A stretch of 64,000 bases of DNA from Apostichopus japonicus (lineage: Eukaryota; Echinodermata; Holothuroidea; Aspidochirotida; Stichopodidae): contig NC_092562.1 in assembly GCF_037975245.1 (NCBI RefSeq), positions 31,312,554 through 31,376,553 on the forward strand, given 5' to 3'. Of the stretch, positions 1 to 61,400 are shown piece by piece. Each line of letters begins with the position of its first letter. The first letter of the stretch is position 1. Under the pieces are notes generated by a model. That model had not been told where the DNA came from. It was given only the letters and a program-made list of their open reading frames with translations, and ran no database searches. Made by a program: the position numbers and the translations under genes.

Positions 1-75
1 CTTGCTGTTGCAGTGTCACATATGTTGAATATTCATTGCATATTTATTACCTACTTGTTGGTCTGCTGACCTTAC

Positions 76-50478
<50,403 letters not shown>

Positions 50479-51697
50479 GATTTGAACTTTTCTCGAAGTA
50501 TACGAATAATATTTCAATATTCCAATCTTAGGAGGATTGTATTCGGTCTGGAAAGAAAACAAAATTGATGACTACGATGGAGACTTGAATTGAAAGTGAA
50601 AAGTAATACTTAGTACGCCTAAGATAGAACCTATATTTAAAGAGCAAATTGTGTATACTAATCAATATCACGTTTGCTAATGAACTTATTATGTTATCTA
50701 AAGAAGACGTGTAAAGCTTTGGTTGGAGTAAGGTTGGAGTGATATGGCCATATCGGTGTTAACGTGTATATGCTAAAATTATGGTTCATGAGTTGATACC
50801 ACAACATGTCAGATGCATGATGGGAAATTTCAGGGATCTTGCAAATATCGATAAGAAATGAAACCATGGCAATCGTCACCATAAGTCGTGATTTTAACTG
50901 TTACATATCCTATTTGTCGCCGGTTGTTTATTTTGGAGTATACCATTCGATATTAGGTTGCCGTCGAATTTAACAAAGGTAAAGGTGAGCAAAGGTTAGG
51001 GATTAAAAATAGTAGAAATAACATTAATTCATTCAATCAAAGTAGGTTAGGGATGTGAAGTGTCGTTCTCAAAATAATTTGGGGAACGACAAAAAAAGGT
51101 TCTTTTAGCTTGTACACAAATACAGAACACCCCTAATTAATAGTGGAATATACCAACCGCCATGAATGGGACCTGATCCCACTGATTTAGTAAAGCTGAG
51201 CCTAGACTAAGCAGTAAAGAACTTAAGTAAATTGCGCAATATCTTCAATCTAACTTGTTTGTATCCATGCAGTATGATATTATCGATATGGTCATTGGGC
51301 AATGTCTGCTTCTCATCGAGACCTTCTCGGCCACCGTACACCCTCTTTCATTGACAGAATTTGATTGTCAGAAACTTACCCTACGTCATCGGACTGATCC
51401 ATTTGTTTCACAGGGACTATTCTGCTGATTTGCGTCTTTTCATTCTCATCAGGAAATAATACCCGATCTTTCGACATAAGAAGAATAAATCGAATAGTGT
51501 TTTCTTTATAAAAAAAGTTTTTCATTTACTCCCAGTAATTACTGACACGAAAATAATACATGTTTATGAGGCAATGAAAGAAATTAGCAGAAAATTCGTA
51601 GCTTGTAAGCAAGCAAATAGTACCAAGAATAATTAGCATGGTGAAGTTTAAACGCAAGGGAGAGGTGTATTAGATCTATACATTCTTTCGTTGCAAG
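50479..51697. promoter_or_regulatory. Intergenic space between divergent Tie-like and CHRAC1-like genes
   Basis: About 1.2 kb separates two start codons pointing away from each other. It must hold both 5' untranslated regions and promoters unless non-coding 5' exons lie elsewhere. No convincing TATA box or CpG-rich stretch was recognised. Confidence 0.45.
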
Positions 51698-51889
51698 ATG
51701 GCTGCTTCCATAACGCGGGAAAGTCAAGAAGACACAATGTCTTCGTCACCCGATTTAAAAGCACAAACAACCAATAAAAGTATAAAATCATCGAAGTTTC
51801 CATTATCCAGAGTGAAGTTGATAATGAAAACTGACCCTGACCTTACTCTAGCAAGTCAGGAATCAGTGTTTTTAATCGCTAAAGCTTCC
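51698..51889 (+). CDS. CHRAC1: CHRAC1-like exon 1
   Basis: 64 codons from MAASITRESQ, ending LIAKAS in phase 0 at TCC|GTGAGT. Context of the ATG is AAGATGG. No earlier in-frame ATG is needed because the histone fold begins at about residue 33. Confidence 0.82.
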
Positions 51890-54800
51890 GTGAGTAGGCA
51901 TATGGGCTATTGCCTAACGATGGTTAACATTAGGCCTAACGTTGGATAAAAAAGCAATAATTCCACTATATTATTAAGTTATTAACACACCGTAACCGAT
52001 TCCTTCAACATTTTTTGTTGTAATATTGTGAAGGCCTAGTTTAGAATCACACAATCAGCGCGGGAAACCTCTCTTGCCAAATTATTGGCCCATTTGCAGA
52101 GATCAAGCGAATGCAAACTTCAAACCAATGCATATGAATAATGAATGATGTCCTGTGTTTGTACTCGGTAGTATAAGTAACTTGTAGTATAGTATAAGTA
52201 ACTTCTATAGCGCCTAATATCCTAAGTACAAAACAATGTTCAGTGGCGGTAAAGTACAGTAACGGTAGAAGCATGTGCCAGCAAATGTCTTCACCTCAAT
52301 ATATATAATAATATATTATTAATATAAGCAATCGACGACTCAAGTGTTGAGGGACTCTAGTTGTACTGCAGCAGTGCAGGTATAGTCCTAGGCAATTTGA
52401 ATTAGTTTACAGATGGGATATACTGTGATGGCAAAAACTTTCCATTTGGCTTGATGAGTCTCTTGGCTCACGGACTAAGACTGGGTGAACAAGCAGTTGT
52501 GCCATTTTTTTACTCACTCAATGATATGGTAAGCTATATAGCCACAGCATTTGATAAATACAGTGTACTTTGAACTGCTTGCTTTGGTAAGGAAACAGTA
52601 TTTGGGAGATTGGGAGGGACCTGAAGTGTTGAAGTCTGCAACAACACTACATAATGGTACTAGGTATGATGATTAGCTGAACTAGGTATAGGTTACCATG
52701 CCTACCATAATGATCAGGAAGGTCAATACATCTGCCAGGAGCATGTATCCAATTCTGTTTATGTTGGTTGATATCCATTTGTAACATGGTTTTCTTTGGT
52801 TGGACAGGAATTGTTCTTAGACGATCTCACCAAGTCTGCCTATGAATATACAGCAAGGAATAAAAAGAAAACCCTCAAGAAACAAGACATTGGTAACAAT
52901 TTTGACATTTCTATTATTTGGTTTTGGAAATATTAATATTGTTCTTGACTTTGTATTTATACAGGACACTTCGATAAACAACAATGTGTATCTAGGCTAG
53001 CGACCTTTAAAGCAAAAGGAAAAAAGGTGAAGGGAAGCATCTTTCTGTTCTGAAACCAAGAATTTGTGAGAATTAGTCAACAGGATATGTAAAATCAAAG
53101 AAATGAACTTAATCAGAGTATTTAGCAGTGAGACAGGTGTTTATTTTCATATTTAAGAATTGTACACGAAATGGAAATTTTTAATTTCATCAGGAATCTC
53201 CTTCCAGAGTATATTAAAGCAATAGTTATTCATCAGCAGTTTACCATTTCAAGAAGTGCACCTAGTGACCGGGAAAAGTAGATTAAATTTACTTCCCTCC
53301 TCACTTACCTGTCTCCTCACAACCTTAGCACCATGTTCTACCGTGCCTGCAATGTCCATACTATAGTGCATCTGGACACAAAGTGAATCTCTAGACGTGA
53401 GAAAGTTCAGTACTAAAACTAGTAGTTAGCACGTTGTCAACGTACTTGTAGATAAAAGCACACATCTTTAGAACGTGCGACTATCAGTGAAATTAGTTAC
53501 TATGAATATCAGTGACAGGTCACCAAGGTAATGGTACAGAACATCAGTAGAATAAAAGCAGATTTAGTGATTCTTTCCATGGAGCATGAACTTCTGCATG
53601 TTTTGCAAACATTATATTGTATGCATTAACATGATATTACACTGCTAAATTCTCAATGTATTAAATAGGACAGCTCTCTATATTACAAAACTCATCATGA
53701 AATATAACATACCTACTAGTAATTTATACCCCTTGTGAAAACTTCTAGTTTACGACGGGTATTTATGGGGCCATGTCCTTTCCTTTAAGTATTTATGATG
53801 AATCATAAACAGGTGGCTTCGCAGGATTTCAAGGGTGGTGGGGCCAAACTTTAAAAAATTCTCCCCACTGATGAAGTTAAGGGGCTGACCGTTTGTGGAA
53901 TGGCCAGAGAGGCGAACAAAGTATTTGTTTAAATGAGGGGGAGGGGGGGTGCACTTTAGTAATTGTAGCCAACCCCTATATATGGATTATATTGGGGGGG
54001 GGGGTCTGGAGTTCACTCTCAGGAAACAAATTACTTTTTGAACAGTCTGAGGCATAAGTTTAGGTCTTTACAAGTAGCTCTAAACACAAGGTAGTGTTCC
54101 GTCAATTTATCCTTAAAGGAGCCTGACAGTGTATTTGAAACTCAACAAATCTTGCAAACCATAGCACTGTGTCCTCCATCCCTCCAATGTTTTTCTTGCT
54201 CTTGGACTACAATGTATCGAGACTAATCTTCTACCCAAAGTCATCCTTTAAGATAGGTTGATGTCCAGTGGCGTAGGAAGGTACTTTTGAGTGGGGGGGC
54301 TGAAGACTGATGGCCGGCCTAGGGGAGGGGTATAAGGGGAGGGGTGTCCCCCTCCCCTTTGGAATTTTTTGCATTTCCAGGTAGCCTCAGATGCAATTTG
54401 GTGCAATATAGCACACTTCAACACCCACTCCATTTTGTAAACTTAATTTTGTATTTTCACCAGGCCTTAGATGCAATTTGGTGCTCCAAATGAGATTTTT
54501 CTTCTCATTTGGAAATGAAAAAGGGGTTTTCTGACTTGCGAAGCGGGGGGTGGAATGATACTTCCGCCCCTCCACATTTTTCACTGGGGGGGCTGGCGCC
54601 CCCCCAGCCCCCCCGGTTCCTACGCCCTTGTTGATGTCATAAAATCTAAATTGCAGATCCTCATCTAAACATCCAACAGAATCTCTGAATGAGATTCACA
54701 TAAAACTCTCTTTTAAGCCAAACCAGTAGTTTGCCAAAGAAAATTAAGACAGTTTACTGTGTTGTACTGTAACACACTACGGATTCATGAGCATTCATGT

Positions 54801-55397
54801 TAGTATAAATTCTTGGGGGGGGGAGGCTCCATAACAAATGTTATTTCATCATATTAACCCTTTTTTCTTTGTCATTACAGAAAACAGTGTTGATTCTCGG
54901 GATTCATTTGCTTTTCTGGAAGGTAAGAAACTGACAGCTGTTATATACAGTTGTGGTGGACTGAAAGAGGTAGTTTTGCTAAAAGTTATCGAGGTATAGA
55001 TATTTGCTACAGAGAAATATTTGATGATTATAATCTTATTATCAGAGTTGTAAACTTCCATGCATTGGCAAAGAAACTGTGGTGGAGGGGGGCTCGGGGG
55101 GCAGGGGGTGGGCAATTCCTAAATCTTTCAAAGAGGGAAAGGAGATTAGGTTTCAGCTAGGAATGTAGTGCTAGCAAAGAGTTGTCAGGCAATCAAAGTG
55201 ATCAACTTTTTGATTCGTATACTGCATAATTTCTCGATTTTGTTTTTCTGAAGTTAAGATGAAAAGTCTCACGTTAAATTTACGCGTTTGCGCCCTTTGT
55301 TTCTATTCACGTGGTCTTATACCTGATGACACCTCTTTGTTCACCAACTGTGATAATTTCAAATTTTCATTTTGCAGGTATTTTAGATTCATTTTAG
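51698..55397 (+). CDS. CHRAC1: CHRAC1-like histone-fold subunit (four exons, 112 residues)
   Basis: Exons 51698-51889, 52808-52892, 54881-54922 and 55378-55397 join in phase. The product has a polar N-terminus (about 30 residues), then a histone fold: KFPLSRVKLIMKTDPDLTLA, SVFLIAKASELFLDDLTKSA, NKKKTLKKQDI, SFAFLEGIL. LPLSR(V/I)...IMK and AKATELF are hallmarks of CHRAC1 (CHRAC-15/16), which pairs with a POLE3-type partner in the CHRAC/ACF nucleosome-sliding complex; the nucleus is the expected location. The C-terminus stops at ILDSF, missing the last helix and acidic tail of the 131-residue human protein. A related NF-YC/POLE4-like member is the alternative. Introns carry a hAT-like element. 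Confidence 0.8.
52808..52892 (+). CDS. CHRAC1: CHRAC1-like exon 2
   Basis: 85 nt, phase 0 to 1, ELFLDDLTKSAYEYTARNKK then KTLKKQDI. Acceptor TGGACAG, donor ATTG|GTAACA. Encodes the second half of the long central helix, loop 2 and the start of helix 3. Confidence 0.85.
54266..54630. mobile_element. hAT-like non-autonomous element (365 bp) in CHRAC1-like intron 2
   Basis: Ends CAGTGGCGTAGGAAGG and GGTTCCTACGCCCTTG (inverse). Flanked by identical TTGATGTC at 54258-54265 and 54631-54638. GC-rich right end (GGGGGGGCTGGCGCCCCCCC palindrome). No coding capacity. Confidence 0.9.
54881..54922 (+). CDS. CHRAC1: CHRAC1-like exon 3
   Basis: 42 nt, phase 1-1, NSVDSRDSFAFLE. Acceptor TTCATTACAG, donor GAAG|GTAAGA. 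Matches the F(Q)FL turn before the last helix of CHRAC1. Confidence 0.75.
55378..55397 (+). CDS. CHRAC1: CHRAC1-like exon 4 (terminal, five codons plus stop)
   Basis: Acceptor TTTTGCAG, then GILDSF and TAG. FLEGIL aligns with FLADIL of the vertebrate protein, which supports the splice, but the exon is very short. An alternative last exon elsewhere could supply the missing helix. An AATAAA lies about 670 bases downstream at 56068. Confidence 0.5.
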
Positions 55398-58387
55398 TCC
55401 AACAGTGTTTTTGAAGAGTGGAAGCTTGATCCAAGAAGACACCAATATACAGAAAATGGGCAGACTGGGTGAAGAATGTTGAACTCCGATCCTGGAAGCT
55501 ATTGATGCCTCTGGTCGAGGACAGGAAGATGGATTTGCTGAAGTTTGTCTGATGTCCATTTTTGAAATTGTACCACATTGCTTCAAATATGTTTGCGAGA
55601 TATTGTGGCTGAGATTCAGTTTCTGAGAGCTGTTATCAGATACTGTGGGGGTCTGTACATTGTACAGACCAGTATCGAATGTAGATGTTCAATTCTGGTA
55701 CATTAGAGTTAAGAAAATGGACTTTTCTTTCTTTCATAAAAGGTTAGTGAGATGTTTTTTGTTTTCAAAGTAGTCGTATAGCTTGACTTCTCTAAGAATC
55801 AACTTTTCTGGGCATATTTCTGGTGATTGGAAAATTTTCATCTGTTAATCATCGCGTTCGAGGTGGTAAAGTGAATCACACCTCTAAGTTTGGATATCAC
55901 TTTAGAACTTAGTCACAATGAAGGCAATAATCACAAGGATTAATGGCAGATTACGTGTCCATTACCCTAGTATTTATAAAGGCTAAATCATAGCAGATAT
56001 CTTTCAAATGTTGAGGGGAAAGATAACAGTAACTTTGTTGAACTTGTAAAGTTAATAATCGTAATGATAATAAATACAATTGAAAATCCTGTAGTCAACA
56101 GGAAACAGGCAGAATTCTCTTCCATTTGTAGTTATCGGCTGGTGAATCATCAAATTATCTTGGTTAAAAGTAAGTGGGCCTGACGTTTCAATCCTAGCAG
56201 GATCTTCTTCAGAGGCTGAAAATATCTTTTCAGACAACAAAAGAAAAAACGAGACGATTGCTCAGGATCGACCAATGTCCTGAGACAAGGTAGTTTTTTA
56301 TCCTGCAACCGGAGCAAAGCGATATCTTTCCAAGCCATCTTCATATTCAGTGTCAAAGGGGAAAAAAGGAAATGGGTTGTACCTTGAAGTACGTAATAAT
56401 TTTGAAAACTCAAAAGTTGCATGTATTACCGTCAAGAAGCTTTCATTGAAGTTAGCATTCCTGGATAACTGAAACAAATAAATATCTATAGAAATAAATG
56501 AAGCAAGGCAAACCAAGAGGGAATTGTAGACATTGGAATGATAATCAGAAATTATAAGCAATTGAGGGCAGGGCATGAAACTGTGATGATGCTGGTTCAA
56601 ATCCCCGTTCTAGGCAAACTATTCTTTGCTCTTTTCCATCGTTTTCAAAAAAATAATGTTTTGGACGTATAACATGTCACTTGGCTGCTCCTCTGCACCA
56701 TTGTGATGCTTGAAAGTTAAATATAGCTTGGAGTACGTTTCCTTTTCTGGTGAATCAGCTAAGCTGTTACATGGAACAGTGGCTTTTGTTAGTGATGTGT
56801 GTTTTGATACTAGAGGCAAAACAAAGACATAAAACAGGTCCAGACATGTTTTGTTTTGGAATAGCTACATGTCAATTGGAGGAGAAATGGTACAAGTCCA
56901 GTGAAATTTATGGAGTCATTTATATTTAAGATATCAGTTTCGGTGGCATCTTTACTCATTTAGGTTATTTCTGTGATTGTTCCAAGTAGAAGTAATTTTC
57001 TGCATATTTTCGTCTAAACTTGACTGTTTTGATTATATAGCCAGCCTAAAATAGAGGGCAGTCATCATCTTCATAGCTCAGTAGAATGACATCAGTGGTG
57101 CCATGTCATAAGGTACAAAGTTAATATGAACAGAGGTTGGGGTTTATTTACCCACCCCCCCCACTTACCCATGCATCTAGATCTCATACAGTATGAAATC
57201 ATCGAATCTGGGAAGTAATTTTTAATTTGAACTTGAATAAAGTGAATGAGGTTAGAATGGGTTTAGTCTAATGTTGGTCTGTTCTGTATATGGTTAATTG
57301 GTCCTTTAAAGACTTATGATTCTGTAGAACATCTTTTGGTGAAAGAAAATCTCACACCACAAGCATCTTACCAACCTGAGGGTACATCGAGATAAAATGT
57401 TGACTTGACAGGGTGACTTATTATTACCCAACAGGGCAAATTTGTAATGGCCATCTGGCCGTCCGAGATGACCAAGGTTCTGTTAGGACAGCCAACATCA
57501 GCTTTGGAGGTTGTGGGATGGAGGACTAGTTGTTTATTTCCGATTCAGATTGCATTGTAACTAAATACCTCCAAATAGGTTCAATGATAACCGTTAAATG
57601 GTATCACGCTCCATATTGATGGAAAACAATTATAGTGGTAGGCCTATGATACTTGCCCAAAATTAGTCATACTTTGTTATGTTGCTGCAATTTATTGTTG
57701 TACAACCATATTTGATGTTAGTACAACAACAAAATAAGACCTTAAAAAGAAGCCCTGGTAATCTTTACCTGAAAACAGACCCATCTCAAATCTTTGCTAT
57801 CAGCCTTAATCCTTACCCATACTAAAAAAAAACAAGAAGTCATATTGGTAATGTTTATCCAGCAACTGAGAGTTGCAACTGTCGTGATTGAAGAAATCAA
57901 AAGTTAACATCCATTTCTTTACATTTGACAATAATTATACACATCAATTAACATGCTAATTATCTGTTATGAGATGACTACCATTATATATCTAGTCATG
58001 TTTTGTTGCAACCGTTTATATGTTAAGTATGAGCCCTCTCACGTACGTGGTGTCTGTTGTGATGTCATTTTGTGGGCCCAGTCTCTCATGAATATTTGTG
58101 GGCCCGGTCTGCCATGAATATTGAATAGGCCCTGTCTTTCATGAATATTTAATCACAACTGGTATGAGATCATGTGACATAGCTTACTGCAGGCATCTAG
58201 TAAATTTTGATATCTAGTTTCTGATGAGAAAAAGTTGATTAGTCACAAAAAAAACAAAAGAATATGATGGAGGACGATATGTAATAATCGCTTCATAATT
58301 ATTTATTTATCAGGTTTCATTATGTTTACAGGGAAATGTTATTTGGCATTATAATTGTGATTCAGGTTAGAGTTGTTGATGATGTCA
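55398..58387. other. Space between converging CHRAC1-like and lipase genes
   Basis: AT-rich and without a recognised gene. It includes a perfect 9-bp hairpin at 55650-55670 (GGTCTGTAC, ATT, GTACAGACC) and the probable polyadenylation signals of both flanking genes (AATAAA at 56068 plus; inverse TTTATT at 58302 for the lipase). Confidence 0.5.
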
Positions 58388-58478
58388 TCACCAATGTGGA
58401 TCACAAGTCTCGACGGGGAAGAAAGCTCTGTGATCCTCGTTTGATTTAATCTTTTCTGCTATTCCGCAGAAGATAACG
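58388..58478 (-). CDS. Lipase terminal exon
   Basis: 91 nt to the TGA stop. Acceptor TTGCTTACAG; encodes VIFCGIAEKIKSNEDHRAFF then PVETCDPHW. The two cysteines correspond to the C-terminal pair of pancreatic lipases. An inverse AATAAA lies about 80 bases downstream. Confidence 0.82.
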
Positions 58479-61400
58479 CTGTAAGCAAAGAAAAATAAAG
58501 AAGATTCGGTTGAAGCAATAAAACAAGCAGAAACTCTTCCCATCTTTTTGTGGCAAAAGGTTAAACATTTAAAAAAATTGTGTTGTTATACTCTGCTTAT
58601 ATCATGTTATCCAACCAAACTGCTTTATGATGGGACCAATTCAATATTGTTGTTATTATGACGTCATTGATAGGTGGCTTGGTTTACTTACTAGTCTCCG
58701 GTCTCCATGGAATCTACCTCAATACGGGTCACATAGACGTCTGGGTTATCAAACAATGACCATTCCCAGGGTTTGTACCAATCGGCATCAAACTCCCAGT
58801 AGAAGTAAAGACCGGTTAAAGTACCCAGGTCAGATCCCCATGGCAACACGTATGATGAATCTGTGCCTGGTTTGAATTTTCCAGAAGCTCTGATATGTAG
58901 AAGAATAAGCAATCGTGGTTGAGTAATATATAAATATAACCAAACATATGTAGAAGAACAAACATGTGGTTGCATAATATATTAATATAACCAAACATAC
59001 TGTATGTAGAGGAATAATCATGTGTGGTTGAATAATATATTAATATAACCAAACATATGTAAAAGAATAAGCATGTGTGGTTGAATAATATATTCATATA
59101 ACCAAACGTACAACATGAATGTTGGAACATAGATTTGAACATGGCATTGGAACACTTTACCAAATAGTCTTGAGTGGAGTCTGCAATTCGCATTGTTAAT
59201 GATATCAGTTGAAGGAGGAACAAGCCTAACCATCATCTTACCTTATATGGCAGAGATCATATTGCAGAAATTTCCTAAACGGCTAAGCAAATTTCCTGTG
59301 TGGGAGATGTGGTGGTTTAAAAGTTGTGTCTTGTGAGCTTTCATTTTGGGAATCTGTGATGTCATAATGCCACTAGGATGATAAAAAGTTTACTTTTCCT
59401 TCTGTTTCTATTTACATATTTTCAAGGTAGAATAATAACTATGTTGACACTGACACCAATTATTTAGACTCAGCATTAGCCAAACCCATCTCCATAGAGG
59501 AAAATAAACATTGTAAAAAAGAAAGAAAAGCCCAAAAAATTGAATGACATGTGGGTCGATGAATGGTCAGAATTTTTCGAAAATTCAGCCACAGTTAAAT
59601 TTTTTGGTGTACAAATATTAAAGCCTCTTATAACGGCTATTATAAAACTACGTTGAAGGAAATGAAAAATAGCAGATATTTCCGAAACCGAACACTACAC
59701 ACATAGGCGTAGGAGGGGGCGGTGGGGGGGGGGCTGCAGCCCCTATTTCGCCATTACAAATGTAAAAGAGAGTTTTGACATAATTGGACCTCCATGCTTT
59801 TTCTCAATCTACATAAGACATTTCGTTGTTTACATTAGCATCCCGCGGTATACTGCGCAACTTTCACGGACCGTACGGTATACGATGGCATGCGATGTAA
59901 TAACCGATGCTTGGTTATATGATATTGACATTAACATGTTGAACGCGCGCGGAGCGCGCGAAATTTTTTGGTTATTTTTTTTTCCGGGCAAGTCGGACAG
60001 TTTTGAGGCTGTTCATCCTGGTACGCCATTTACATGCTCACTGGTATGATGTGATATCTGCCATAAGTTGGCGCGAAGCGTACAAGAAAATTTTGGCCGA
60101 AAATGCCTCCCAGATCGCTGAAAATGACACTTCCCAGGTCTTGTAAGTTGCATCTATGCACTTTCTATTTTGAAATAACTAGCAATATCATAAGAAAAAA
60201 TATGCTGGAGGGGGGGGGGGGGCGGTCTCCCCCTTCCCGAAATGCGTCATGTTCCCCGACGACTCGGTCGAGTTCGAGACCAGCCACAGTTGGTTTCATA
60301 GCACAATTGTTTAAGGCGTCCATACACACACACGCGTTTTGGTACACCATATATAGTATATATATAGATCATGAGTGAGAGAGGGAAAATGGAAACGTCA
60401 AAAATGGAGTTGTCGGTGTAAGGGGTAGGGTGAGGCACACGTCCCTTCCGAAATCCTTGATTCGTCTCTGGCTACCCTGTGTATATAATAGGGATCAGCG
60501 CTGTAATGATGTCACTGTTCCTCTTTCTCTTCCCGGTGTCTTGACGTTTTTCTTTTACTCCCTACTTTTCTCCTTTTTCTCTCTTTCTTCTTTTTCTTTT
60601 CCCTTCCTTCCTCTCCTCCTCTTTTTTTCCCCTCTTTTTTTCCTCTTTCCTTCTCCTTTTTTCTCTCCTCTTTTTCTTACCCGGGGGGCGCGCGCCCCCA
60701 ACACCCCCCCTGGATACGCGCCTGGTTATCTCTATCACATAAATTCAATAATGATGGTTGGGTTTGTGTTTCCTGGCTGGGTGAGGTGAGATGTTGGGAG
60801 GGGGGAAGTTCATGGGCAGTTATCTCTATCACATAGTTCAATAGTGATGGCTGGGTTTGTGTCTCCTGGCTGAGTTAGGTGAGATGTGGGGGTGGGGGGG
60901 AAGTTCATGGCAGTTATCTCTATCATAGTTCAATAGTGATGGTTGGGTTTGTGTCTCCTGGCTGAGTTAGGTGAGATGTGGGGCTAGGGGGTGGGGAAGT
61001 TCATGGGCAGTTATCTCTATCACATAGTTCAATAGTGATGGCTGGGTTTGTGTCTCCTGGCTGAGTTAGGTGAGATGTGGGGGTGGGGGGGGAGTTCATG
61101 GCAGTTATCTCTATCACATAGTTCAATAGTGATGGTAGGGTTTGTGTCTCCTGGCTGGGATGAGCTGAGATGTGGGGGAGGGGGAGTTGTTCAATGCAGT
61201 TATCAGTCTATCACATAGGCCAATAGTGATGGTTGGGTTTCTTTCTCCTTTGAGGGAAGTTTAGTTCACAAGATGTGAAGTCAAGTGGAGCAGGATCTAA
61301 AGGCCAGTATAGCAAAATGGAGTTTAAGCTTCTCCGTTACTTGCCTAGGATAGTTACGTAATATACTGTTATTACAGTCGATCCAGTCGGCGTGTGTCCG

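Noticed and set aside
52047-52274. 75-codon minus frame upstream of CHRAC1-like exon 2
   Set aside because: Intron sequence on the opposite strand with no domain, and it includes a short direct repeat (TAGTATAAGTAACTT).
56560-56620. Box B-like GGTTCAAATCCC
   Set aside because: No box A at the right distance and no cloverleaf; probably chance or a decayed fragment.
58816-59223. 135-codon minus frame rich in Y, I and C
   Set aside because: It runs through the 50-bp array and the exon in the wrong frame; the PLAT reading is in a different frame with splice sites.
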